Shown here: one piece after another, positions 1 to 9,624 of the stretch | Numbering within the stretch: position 1 is the first letter of the stretch | Layout of the letters: every line of letters begins with the position of its first letter | Assembly: GCA_047967505.1 (NCBI GenBank) | Contig: CM106538.1 | Strand: one strand, 5' to 3' | DNA: 64,000 bases | Origin: Dipteris shenzhenensis | Taxonomy: Eukaryota > Polypodiophyta > Polypodiopsida > Gleicheniales | Program-made: the position numbers and the translations under genes | Notes under the pieces: generated by a model | The model's database searches: none | Told to the model about the DNA's origin: nothing | What the model saw: the letters and a program-made list of their open reading frames with translations, nothing else

Positions 1-2
1 CC

Positions 3-588
3 TTTATAGATGACTTCTCCAGGTTCACATGGCTTTTTCTCATGAAGGAAAAATCTGAGGTGTTCTATTGGTTTCAGGAGTTCAAAGCTATGGTTGAGAA
101 CCAAACTAATTCTAGAATTGTAACACTCAACTCAGATAGAGGGGGAGAGTACATGTCACATGCATTACAGGGATTTTTGAAGCATCATGGGATGAAACAT
201 CACTTGACATGCCCTTACACACCACAGCAGAATCCACTCCCTGAGAGGAAGAATCGTACTCTCATGGAAATGACGAGATGCATGCTGAAATTCAAGAGAG
301 TCTCAAAGGCTTTTTGGGGAGAAGCAGTTGTGACAGCCACTTATATTCAGAACAAATGCCCTTCCAAAGCTTTGGTTAATGTGACTCCATTTGAGGCTTT
401 GTATGGCTTTAAGCCAAAGATTAGTCATTTCAGAATTTTTGGCTCAGTGGCATATGCTTTGGTTCTAGATGCACATCGGACAAAGCTTGATGAGTGACAA
501 GAGTGTCAAATGCATTTTCGTGGGGTATAGCACTGAAAGCAGGGGATTTGATCAACTCTCATTTTTGGAGCTGCTCCTCTCCCCGTGA
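3..588 (+). pseudogene. Ty1/copia integrase fragment
   Basis: This is the middle of a copia Pol polyprotein, cut by the window edge on the left. It shows the integrase core that inserts element cDNA: FIDDFSRFTW carries the first Asp, SDRGGEY the second and QQNPLPERKNR the catalytic Glu (the usual family motif is QQNGVAERKNR). It then runs through the conserved ALYGFKPKISHFRIFGS region. At 495 one extra base creates a stop. The next frame, from 496, continues with DKSVKCIFVGYSTESRGFD, so this is a frameshifted relic. Similarity fades at about 588, where the pyrimidine tract of LINE a begins. No protease, reverse transcriptase or LTR belonging to it lies in the window. It differs in sequence from the large copia element at 17331-34128. 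Confidence 0.9.
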
Positions 589-592
589 GCTC

Positions 593-1080
593 TGCTGCCC
601 CCCCCCCCTCCCCTCTCAGCCAGCCCCTTCTCCCTCTCTCTCACCCTCGCTGCCCCCCTCTCCCTCCCCTCGCCAGCCCCCTCTCCCTCTCTCCTCACTA
701 GCCTCCTCTCCCTCCTCCCTCACCCTCCTGCTCCCTTTCCTCCTCCCCGCCCTCCCTCTCCTCCACCTGCCAGCCCCCCCGTCCCCCTCCTCCACCCCCG
801 CCCCTTCCCTCCTCCTCCCCCGCTCACCCCCTCCCCCTCCGCCAGCCCCCCCTCCCTCCCCGCCAACCCCTCTCCCCCCTCCCTCAACCTCCCGCTCCCC
901 TTCCTCCTCCCCGCCCTCCCTCTCCTCCACCCGCCAGCCCCCCCACCCCCTCCCTCCTTCTCCCCCGCCCTCCCTCTCACCTTACTCGCCTTCCCTCTCC
1001 CACCCGCCCCCTCCCCCCGCACCCTGCCCCCTCCTTTCCTCTTCCCCACCCACCCTCTCCCTCCCAGCTACTCCTTCCTC
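593..1080 (+). repeat. Pyrimidine-rich 5' tract of LINE a
   Basis: About 490 bp are almost entirely C and T on the plus strand, in irregular tandem variants of CCCTCTCCCTC and CCCCGCCCTCCCTCTCC. The tract ends about 90 bp before the ORF1 start of LINE a. LINE b and LINE g carry the same kind of tract in the same relative position, so I read it as the LINE 5' UTR. The long proline/serine and glycine/arginine reading frames on both strands follow from its composition and are not genes. Confidence 0.75.
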
Positions 1081-1168
1081 CAGCGCCCGTGTTTCAGGAC
1101 GTCCTAGGCAGAATATTCACGGACGGAACTTTTAGTGTTTGAATTGGCCTTTTCACATCGATTGTTGA

Positions 1169-2612
1169 ATGGATCCCCACTCAGCCAATCTTCATCCACT
1201 TCCACCGGCCGCGAGAACCGTCATTTTTTCAGAAGACGAGTTGGAGTAGCTCAAGAAAGATGTGGAACTAGAGGGCTCCACATCATTTTTTACCCGCATC
1301 TTTGGATCACACCCTTCTAGATCACAAGCTAGCGATTGGATGCTGGCGGCGTTACCAAGAGATCTCGCCCCACACCTCAGAGATGTTCGACTTTTGGGAC
1401 GTGGATTCTTCCAAGTGGTTTTCGACTCCCACGAGTCCACAGCCCTTGTTCTCAAAGCTAATCCTTTGGCTTTGCGTTCGAGGAGGATTTTTCTTTTTCC
1501 CTACACCTTGGGCTTCGATACGATCGAGGAGGACAGTCAGGTCACATCACTGTTCATTATATTTCCTGGTCTCCTCAGGTCTACCATCGACTTCTTGCTA
1601 CTATCAGAGCCACATTCGGAGTGGTCACAGAGATCGTCCCCTTTCCTGGCATGCCTTCTTCCTCGGCAGAGGCAGTCAGGGCAGACGGGGTGCCTCGAGT
1701 TAGGGTCATTGTCTCTGACCCTAACATCTCAGATGACCACATCATGCTTCAGCGCCCAGATGGTTCTCTCTTTTGACAGAGAGTCGAGATTGCAGGTAGA
1801 CAGGACCAGTGCAGGATTTGCAAGACCCTTGGGCATTTTGCTAGAGATTGCCCAAGGAAGAGAAAAAGACCCAAGAGGTCTTCTGGTGCGGCTCCTTCAC
1901 GTACTACCCCAACTGCACTTCCCCACCGCCCTGTACCACGCACTCCAAGACCACCAGGAGCAGCAGGGCGCCCTGCTTCGTGCACCCCAGGACCACCAAG
2001 GGCAGCAGAGTGCCCAAAGCCCGCAGCACACCCAGTACCACAATGGAGAGCAATCAGAGCGGCTCCCATACCACAAGGAGACCTTTGATCCGGTTCAGAC
2101 AGACGCCATCCAGACTCCAGAGGTAGATGTTGTTGCAGCCCCAGACACTACAGTTCCAGCCCCAGTCACTTTGGTTTCTAATCATGAGAGACAGTCAGGA
2201 CGACCAAGGGAATGCATGCATAGATGAGGACTCTAGATTCCTCTTCAGCCTTGCCACAGGCCTCCTCAGCCCCCAGCTCCAGTTCTGTTGATAGAGGCCT
2301 GACAGGTCCTTCTCCTCCATCTTCCACGAGTGCAGGTCTTCTTCGCACTCCTCGGCCAGACTTGCTTATCAGGAACTCTTTTTCGGCACTGGCAGATTCG
2401 GCGACTTTCATGGATGATGATGAGTTTATGCCTCCACCTTAGGGGTCCCGGTCATGGGGATTCCTTTTGATAGGGCCTCCCCTTCAGCAAGTGTGGGGAT
2501 CCTCTCACCTGTTGAGTTTCCTGCCCTCAGCAGGAGTGTTTCGGCCCAGGGGAATATGGTCTCCTCTACTAGGTCAGGTAAGCCTTTCCATCCAGCATCC
2601 TCCCGTCGATGA
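1169..2612 (+). pseudogene. LINE a ORF1 (DUF4283-like, CCHC knuckle)
   Basis: ORF1 of plant L1-like LINEs encodes an RNA-binding protein that packages element RNA. The chosen ATG at 1169 aligns with the ORF1 starts of LINEs b and g. In order: a short N-terminus; the DUF4283-like domain around 1340-1760 (motif LLGRGFFQVVFDS); the CCHC knuckle CRICKTLGHFARDC at about 1810-1855; a basic K/R patch; a Pro/Arg-rich linker; and a C-terminal part with LLIRNSFSALADS near 2365. Breaks: TAG after ELE near 1246, a one-base loss near 1573 that shifts frame, a TGA after GSLF near 1774, and stops near 2086 and 2440. The last codon overlaps the ORF2 start as ATGA at 2609-2612. Confidence 0.85.
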
Positions 2613-3731
2613 GGATAGTCAACTGGAACATACAAGGCCTAGGTAGAGTTCCACACTGTCGCCGTAGGCAGCTGATCCGGAATCAGCTTCATCTAGGTGT
2701 CATTGGAGGTGCTATTGATATCCTTTTTATCCAGGAACACAAGTTGGATGCCAGTGATTGCTCTAAGTCTGGCAAACTTCTTTCAGGACATACTTTCTGG
2801 TCGCCTGCTATAGGCACAAGGGGAGGTACTTGCATTTCGGTCTCTCCTTCTATTTTACCCTTGGTTGCTGGTCATGGTATTATCTCCTCCTTTAATGCTC
2901 AATGGATCATTATTTTAATTGAAGGGCGTAAGATTGGTCTTCTCAATCTGTATGCCCCCAACAAGAGAGGGGAGCGAGTCTCGTATTGGAAGGAGTTACT
3001 ATCTTGGGCCCCCACTGCAGATTCTTGGATGATTGGTGGTGATTTCAACATGGTTGAGTTGCCGTCAGACAAAAAGGGAGGCAGACAAGATGGAATTCAT
3101 TCTTTGGAGAGGTCAGCCTGGGATGCCTTTCTCTTTCAGTACAGTGGCAGGGACACTTGGTTTGATGATGCCTTTCATGTTATGCCATAGTCACTCCTGT
3201 ACTCTTGGTCGAGAACATGAGAGTACACATGCCCATCCATGCATGTATTGATAGATTTTGTGTAGACGATTGGGCACTTGACAGAGGCGGATCTATATGC
3301 ATTTCTACTGGGGTTATCATTTTCCAGTGGTGTTGCAGATTCTTGAGCCTCATCGGAGAGGACGCTCTGCCAGTGTCAGGATTCTGGATCCTTTTTATGC
3401 AGAGGAGAGCCTCACGGAGGATATTTTACAGATTTGGGTTCCTCACATACAGGGTGGAGTTGTCCGCCCATCTCAGGTAGTTGCAACCTTATCCGGAATT
3501 AGTGACTATTATCATACAATTGCTGATTCCAAGAGACGTGAGATTCTCAGACGTGAGATTGGTATACGCAAGCAGTTAGCGTCCCTTCAGAGGGAAGAGC
3601 AGAAGAGGCCCTTAGATGCTTGGATTCAGGAGTGCCTTGTTGCAGCAAGGGCTCATATACAGATAATGTTGGATCAGAGAGTAGAGTATGCCTTTCATGC
3701 ACGGGAATCCTTTTGGAATCAGATGGGTGGC
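2609..3731 (+). pseudogene. LINE a ORF2, AP-type endonuclease domain
   Basis: This is the N-terminal endonuclease/exonuclease/phosphatase-fold domain of LINE ORF2, which nicks target DNA to prime reverse transcription. Visible motifs are MRIVNWNIQGLG (N-terminal strand with the Asn), IQEHKLD (metal-binding Glu), RGGTCISVS and MIGGDFNMVELPSDKKGG (the catalytic D-x-N). A TAG at about 3188 interrupts the domain where its relatives have Gln. The remaining homology to 3731 (LQREEQKRPLDAWIQECL) is the linker before the reverse transcriptase and is partly shifted in frame. The start is fixed by the ATGA overlap with ORF1. The gene is cut at 3731 by the G1 LTR; the reverse transcriptase part is not found next to it. 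Confidence 0.88.
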
Positions 3732-4842
3732 TGTCTGAGGGGGGGGGGGGTTCCTAACACTTCCGGAAGTATTACTTGAGGCCTAGGGCCACTGGTGCGA
3801 GAAGCGAGTAAGAATGCCATGAGTGTCACTGATGGTATGTAGGCGAGTGCTTGTCGATGGTGTCAACTATGTGCAAGCCGTAGATGGTGTCAACTATGTG
3901 CAAGCGGTACAAGTGCTGAAGTGATGTGAGCAAGAAGAAGACCAAAGCGGAACAACATCATGAAAGCCAACCCTCGACATGAACGGCAAGAACTTCAAGC
4001 CCATGACACAAGTCTGTTGTATCAGGTGAAGGGAGAGGAGGGGAGGAGAACACAACGGAAAGAGATTTTAGAGTAGCGAGCAGAGATGGAGAGTAGCATA
4101 ACTCATTAGAAAGCAAGATGACTGATACACCCCCAAAAGATACACACGAGGCGAGCTCTTGACTCTAGCCTCTCACTCCTTCACTCACGCCTCTCGGCCC
4201 TGCCAGAATGTCCCTCCCCCTTTCCCCCTCTTCACCTTCTCCTCCTCTGCTCCACCCCCCATTGCCAATCTCCTCTCCTTCTTCCTATTGGATGTCTTCT
4301 TGCACCCTTAGCCATCCTTAGCCATTCCACCGTTTGTGGGCCGCTCTGTCCTTGATGGCTTCCGCAACACTCCAGCCTGTTCTGGGTCAGTGAATCCCGT
4401 GCTCCATGTGTTCTCCTTTCTATTCCATGCGCTCCTGACACTAGTTGGTTGAGAGGGTTGGTGCACCACCTATACCTCTTAACTGTTGGACTGCTTCCCA
4501 TGTGCACCAACAGGTGTATCCCGTGTACCATTGCGCCAGTACTTCCCTTTGATTGACTTTGACCATGGTGAGTCGAGGTTGAGGTTTGGCACTCTTCAGT
4601 CATGTATTGCTTCCGTCATACCCAAGTCATGTCCAAGTCAAGTCATGTCCAAGTCATGTCCAAGTCTCTGTTCCATGTCAAGTCATGTCCAAGTCTGTTC
4701 CAGAGTGACCAAGATGTGAACATATGTGAACACACTGCGACTAGGTATGACCAAGGTCTAACAACTTGGCATGTTGCTGAGGTGACCATGACGTGACCCA
4801 GGTGTGACTCTTGGTGGGTCGCCATAAACTTTGAGTACAACA
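3732..4842 (-). repeat. 3' LTR of G1
   Basis: A 1,111-bp LTR that starts TGTTGTACTCAAAG (minus strand, at 4842) and ends CCCCCTCAGACA at 3732. Its final 60 bases share CCAGTGGCC, TTCCGGAA and TTAGGAACCCCCC with the LTRs of G2 and with 13055-14039. Near its start (4620-4700) lies a cluster of GTCCAAGTCA-type short repeats, matching the GTCA-rich start of its relatives. The plus-strand run of G at 3739-3750 is the reverse complement of the C-run at the LTR end. Confidence 0.75.
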
Positions 4843-5093
4843 GATTCCCTGCCACTATCATTCACCGTCGCGGTGAATGACTGAGGATCTGTGTGAGAGA
4901 AAGTTAAGTATAAATTACAAATAAGAAAGTGACCATGTGGTTGACATCCCAAAACTGAAAAGAAAGGGCTCATGGCCTTACAACTGTAAAACTGAAAAAA
5001 AAACTGGCTCATGGCCATACAACTCCAAAATTCCTTATTTACATGAGAACTGCAGAATCCAAATGTACAGAGCTCACAAAAAGAAATGCCGAA

Positions 5094-6365
5094 CTAAAAG
5101 ATCCAGGAGCTACTGCTTGCTAGATGAAGGTCAGGGAGGAGGAGGGGGTGGGTGTGGTGGGTGTGCTGATGTTCCGAGGCTGTGGTCCTTGCCTCTCCCT
5201 CGACTGTGTCCATGAGGTTGCGGATGTCCTCGTATTTGGATTTATATCTGTGGTAGCCAGACCTGTAATGATTACATCGAGATTTGAGAGCAGCATTTTC
5301 AGCTTGCAGCCCATGGAAGTCGTCCTGCAACTTGGAATGTGAAACTTGGAGATGGTCCTCCTCCTCGAGAATCTGCTTCATCTGACTCCGCACCACCTCC
5401 ACCTGTTGATCCACAGTATGCTTATTCTCTACCAGTGAGGTGTATCTGTCCTATAGGGCTACAAGCTCCCTCTGGATCTCAGCCTATTGGGCTGAATGAT
5501 TGTCCTCCAAAACTTTCTTGCTGGCTGTCCACTCTGCCTCCTTCGCTGCAAGACACTGCTGAAACTCGTCCTGCTGAGTTTTCCACGCAGCCTCCCTTGC
5601 CTGTAGAGTTGCTCCCCACTCCTCTTCTTTCACCTGCAATGTTGTATCCCATTCTTTATGCATGCTGGCTACCTACTTCTCATGTTCCAAGCGGAGGTGT
5701 TGCTTCTGTGACAGAAGCTTGCAAACCTGACCCGTAGTATTAAAGAGGGAGGCACCCATCTGAATGAAGTTGTCATCTATAATGCGCTGAGCCATATGAA
5801 GGGATCTTTTAGCCCATGCATACCTGTCCCGATAGGTCATTCGGTCAGCCATGTTAGTGAGTTCGCCATATTCCTCGAAGGCTACTTTCATCCCCTCTTG
5901 CTCTGGGTCCTTGAGAGCTGCCACTGGAGCCGGTGTGTCGATGTCTAGGTAACAGCTTGGAGCTTGGGATACTTTCTTATTGGAAGCGATTGTCTCTTGC
6001 AAGGGAAGTGTGAAAATTTGGTCCAGGTCCTCCTCCTCCATGCAAACAGGAGACCGCTTCCGCTTTAATGCATACAGCAGCCGTTTGTGTTCCTGGCTCT
6101 GTTCCTCTATCTGGGCCTCATGGGTGAATAGATCTCCTGAGGAGGATGCGAAGTAGGTATCCAACATATCATTTTGAGGAAGTGGAGGACAATCAGCTTG
6201 AAAAGGTATCTTACCCCCAGCAAAAATAACCTCGCCAAGTCGAGTTTCCAATAGGTCCTGTTTAGCAGCCTCCATACTCGGTTCAGGGGTCAGTCGTCGA
6301 GACACCCGGGGTGGTGTCTTCGCGTCACCAGTGGCTCCCAAAGTAAGATTCAAGTTTAATAACAT
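5094..6365 (-). pseudogene. ORF-B of G1: coiled-coil accessory protein
   Basis: A 424-codon frame with three in-frame TAG stops (near 5673, 5460 and 5430) and no frameshift. Each stop sits where a Gln is plausible. The N-terminal half is globular and contains KRKRSPVCMEEEDLDQIF and the conserved block NMADRMTYRDRYAWAKRSLH. The C-terminal half is a long heptad-rich coiled coil (EEEWGATLQAREAAWKTQQD and onward) ending in RYKSKYEDIRNLMDTVEGE. G2 carries a clear homolog on the other strand. I do not recognise the family. It lies between ORF-A (18 nt upstream) and the 3' LTR, so it is cargo of this element, not a host gene. A structural or particle-associated role is only a guess from the coiled coil. 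Confidence 0.75.
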
Positions 6366-6371
6366 ATGTCA

Positions 6372-7511
6372 TTATGATGCCTCTCCATCAAGAGATCCCA
6401 AGGCAGAGGTCCCTGCTGCCATAACTTCTGAAGATGGATCCCCTTGAGTTGGGGGGCCAATGTGCATATCTTTGCACCCTACTGACCGTGATGAGATGAT
6501 CGGAGGGGGAATGGTCATGACTGCGGGGAAGCTAAGTGGTAATGTCATGCCATGCTGGGTGAGACCTGAGGAGGGCAGTGGAGTGACCGGAAGAACATCA
6601 TCAGGGAAATCAAAATCTGCCTCGAAGGGGATGGATGGAGAGGCGACTCCTGCATGAGCAACGGATGACAAAGCTCCAGAGGCTGGCCCAAGAGGGGGCC
6701 CAAGAGGGGATGGCTCAGAAACCTGTGCTGCAGATGTGGGTGGAGCAAGAGTGGGTATGGAGACTGGAGAGGGAGAGAGGACAGAGATTGATGCAGTAGA
6801 GGCCGAGGATGTTGGGGCCACACTAAGAGCCAGTGGAGCTGATCTCAAGTGGGGAATCATAGGGGCGGAAGGTGGGCGGTGAGGAGAAGATGAAGTATGT
6901 GAAGGTGGAGGAAAAAGTGTAGGCGTTGCAGCCCGCCACTGGTGCAAGAGGTAGGTGAGGTGAGGTCCACAAGTACAGGTGTGTGTGCCTCTGCGTGTGC
7001 GATTTCGAACAGTGGCCCGGAATGTTGAATAGAAGAGGGATGCAAAATCATACTGAGTGATGGTGAAGAGAGCATTGAGAGCAAGACGGATACCTTTCGT
7101 GATGTAGTAATGCCCGGGTGCTGAATAGAAGCGAGTGAAGAAGTAGCGTGTGATCACTGCTTCTCTGCTTCCACCTTCCAAAACCTTTTTACAATCATAT
7201 CCCCTCCTGTTGGGTTTGCACTGTGAAAGGAATGAAAGGAGATGTGGTGAATCGTCGGAAGGAGGCTGAATAGGGAGAGCAGGGAGCCCCATGTACTGTG
7301 AGACCAAATTAGGTGTGAGAAGCTACCTGGAGCCCATGAACTCAAAAGTGTCTGTGACAGAGTCATAAGATCTTATGAATCCTATACACAGTTCCACATC
7401 CATAGGAGGGAAGATGACCTTGTCGAACTCAGTTAGACACAGGGTCTGGATGTCGGAAGATGTCAACACTGAGGATAGTTTGAGGTCTGGATCAAGAAGA
7501 GGTTTAAACAT
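6372..7511 (-). pseudogene. ORF-A of G1: unknown accessory protein
   Basis: A 380-codon frame from the ATG at 7511 to a double stop (TAA TGA) at 6372, broken once by TAG at 7323-7325, where CAG is the likely ancestor. The first ~190 residues look globular: VIFPPMDVELCIGFIRSYDS, then LVSQYMGLPALP, then an aromatic-rich segment ITRYFFTRFYSAPGHYYITK and ALNALFTITQYDFASLFYST, ending in TCTCGPHLTYLLHQWR. A Pro/Ser/Ala-rich tail follows. The layout faintly recalls the plant transposon-associated domains found in gypsy elements, but I cannot assign a family. The true start may lie further upstream, because the element is cut at 7590. No counterpart is present in G2. Confidence 0.6.
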
Positions 7512-7591
7512 AACCCGAATGTGGGAGAGAGGAGGGGTGGTTATCGAAGGGCTCCCCTCCCTCCTACCTGCTGCTCCCCCCGCCCTCCCCC

Positions 7592-8007
7592 CATGAGTCC
7601 ACAATGGGGGCCCAGGAGAGCAAAGTCTTCCACATAAGGACACGTTCCCCTCTAATGTTGGAGGCATACAGGTTAAGGAAACCAACCTTACACCCTCCAA
7701 TCAAAAGAATTATCCACTAAGCTCTAGAGGGAATAATGACTCCGTGTCCAACAACTAAGGGGAGAACCGACTGCGAAACTAAAATAGAAGTGCCCCCCCT
7801 GGTGCCCAAGGCAGGCGACCAAAAAGTATGGCCAGAAAGCAACTTGCCTGACTTGGCACAATCTCTAGAATCCAGCTTGTGCTCTTGAATAAATAAGATA
7901 TCAATGGAACCCCCAGTAACACTTGGATGAAGCTGACGGATCAGCTGTCTACGGCGGCAATGTGGGACGCCACCCAGGCCCTATATGTTCCAACTAATAA
8001 TCCTCAT
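7592..8007 (-). pseudogene. LINE b ORF2 start, endonuclease fragment
   Basis: The frame begins at the ATG at 8007, which overlaps the ORF1 stop by ATGA (8007-8004). It encodes the start of the AP-type endonuclease: MRIISWNI, then stop, GLGG, IDILFIQEHKLDSRDC, GHTFWSPALGTRGGTS and VGFLNLYASN. The early TAG (plus strand 7981-7983) stands where LINE f keeps CAG, and a short deletion lies in the RRRQLIR region. The fragment ends at VDSW, just before the GGDFN catalytic motif. It is therefore missing half the nuclease and all of the reverse transcriptase. Confidence 0.85.
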
Positions 8008-9559
8008 CGACGGGAGGATGTAGAGTGGAACACCTTACCCAACCTAGTGGCGGAAACAAACCCCTCAACAGGGGAAGACCTCCTGCTCGAGGAGGGAGGG
8101 ATGGAACCAAGTGGCGGAAAATCAACAGGGGAAAGAACCCTGCCACCTGAAGAAGAAGCCCTGTCAACAGGAAACCCAATCACTGGCTCCCCAAAAGTAG
8201 TGGGCACAAACTCCTCCTCTGGGAAATCTGAACCATCTGCTAGGGCTGAAAACGAGTTCCTATGGAGCAAGCCAGACACCGGAGTGTGAAGGATCCCTTC
8301 TGAGGGAAGAGGATCAATAGTGTAAACCATCCCCTTCCCCCTATCCAAGGGAGGAAGTGAGGAATGCTCACTATCCTGTGTCTGCCCAGTCGCGGAGACC
8401 TCTACTACCTCAAGAAGAGCATCTGGCACCGCTGGATCTAGGGAAGAAGCGGCAACCGGGGAGGAGGTCAAAGCTTCAGCGTCTCGGACTGTGCAAGGTG
8501 AGACTGGAGGGACAGCTCGAGGTGAAGCAGAGTCCACTAATGTACCCCCGTGAACTGAAGGAGGGATCTGCACACGTGTCGGAACCCACTGGAGAGCGTT
8601 GCGTGCCTCTGAGGTAGGTGGGGGTCGAGGAGCAGGTGATGGACCTGTATCACCCCCTTATCGAGGCCGAGGAGCAGGTGCTGGACCTGTACCACCACCA
8701 TCCTGAGGAGGACCGCCATGCGAAGGTCGAGGAGCAGGTGCTGGACCTGTACCACCCCTCTGTCAAGGCCGAGGAGCAAGTGCTAGACCTATACCACCCC
8801 CCTGTCCCCCCTGTCGAGGCCATGGGGCGGTAGCTGTACCAGAGGGCTTCTTGGGCCTTTTTTTCTTCTTGGGGCAATCCCTGGCAAAGTGTCCAACGGT
8901 CTTGCATATCCTGCACTGGTCCTGTCTGCCTAAAATCTCTACTCTCTGGCGAAAAAAGGAACCATCCGGGTGCTGGATCATAACATGATCCATCTTGAGG
9001 TTAGGATCCTTACAGAGGACCCTAACTCTAGGCACCCCATCAGTCTTGGTTGCCTCTGCTGCAATCAATGGGAACCCAGGGAGGGGTGGGATCTTAGAAA
9101 CTGCGCCAAAATGCTCCCCAATAACAGAAAGAAGTCGATGGTAAACCTGGGGAAGCCCCGGGAATCTGATGAAGAGCGAAAAGATTTCTTTATCTGCCTC
9201 CATTGGGTGGAAACCAATATGAAAGGCTTCAAAGAAGATCTTCCTTTGTCCCAGGTGTAAAAACTCAGCCTTGAGCACAGTGCTCGCAGCCTCTGGAGTG
9301 TCAAAAACAACCTGGAAAAAACCTCGTCCCAGAAGACGAACATCTAACAATCGTGGAGTGAGGTCTGGGGGGAGAGCCGCAAGCATTCAGTCTCTGGCTT
9401 GGGATCTGGAGGGGTGAGACCCGAAGATGCGTGCTAGCAATGTGGTAGAGCATTCAATCTCTACATCCTTCTTGAGCTGCTCCAACTCTCGTCTTTAGAA
9501 AAGGTAATAGTTTTCGCGGCCGGTGGAGGTGGAGTAGGATTGGCTGACAGAGTATCCAT
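8004..9559 (-). pseudogene. LINE b ORF1 (DUF4283-like, CCHC knuckle)
   Basis: The best-preserved ORF1 in the window. The start ATG is at 9559 (MDTLSANPTPPPPAAK). After one early frameshift and a TGA in place of Trp near 9387, the DUF4283-like domain runs from 9386 (MLAALPPDLTP, LLGRGFFQVVFDTPE) to about 8960. The CCHC knuckle CRICKTVGHFARDC follows near 8915 and a KKKKRPKK basic stretch comes next. A Gly/Pro linker repeats the unit GGTGPAPAPRP about four times between 8830 and 8640 and has two stops. The C-terminal region (8573-8004) is open: LLHRNSFSALADGSDFPEEE and a Ser-rich end STSSRR. Its last bases overlap the ORF2 start. Confidence 0.88.
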
Positions 9560-9624
9560 CACCAATCGAGGTGAGGAGGCCGACTCTAACAAATTGGAGG
9601 CTCCTTCCGCTCCAAAAAAAGTTG

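Larger units (their letters stand above)
593..3731 (+). mobile_element. LINE a (L1-like), 5' part only
   Basis: A non-LTR retrotransposon copy: pyrimidine-rich 5' tract, ORF1 (1169-2612) and the endonuclease half of ORF2 (2609-3731). It stops inside ORF2 just after the QMGG motif, where the LTR of G1 begins. Reverse transcriptase, 3' end and poly(A) are absent from this copy. Several frameshifts and stops show it is dead. Confidence 0.85.
3732..7590 (-). mobile_element. G1: partial LTR retroelement with accessory ORFs A and B
   Basis: Read on the minus strand, the element has ORF-A, ORF-B, a polypurine-type tract (GGCAGGGAATC just above 4842) and a 3' LTR with TG...CA ends (4842 down to 3732). 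Its LTR terminus matches those of G2 and the solo LTR in LINE c, so the three form one family. The 5' half (gag and 5' LTR) is missing. At 7590 it abuts LINE b inside that element's endonuclease. No target duplication can be identified because one end is lost; the base group next to the LTR end is GTGGC (3727-3731). Confidence 0.75.

Noticed and set aside
494-1135. 213-codon Pro/Ser-rich frame and its minus-strand Gly/Arg partners
   Set aside because: These follow entirely from the C/T-rich tract; no start context, homology or frame preference. The same applies to frames at 9922-10494, 37063-37438 and 44627-44950.
6372-7511. ORF-A as a plant mobile domain (MAIN/PMD) protein
   Set aside because: I could not find the expected PMD sequence pattern; the resemblance is only in being a globular domain within an LTR element.
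8618-8833. Plus-strand frame with a repeated EEQVLDLYHP motif
   Set aside because: It is the antisense shadow of the Gly/Pro repeat in LINE b ORF1.
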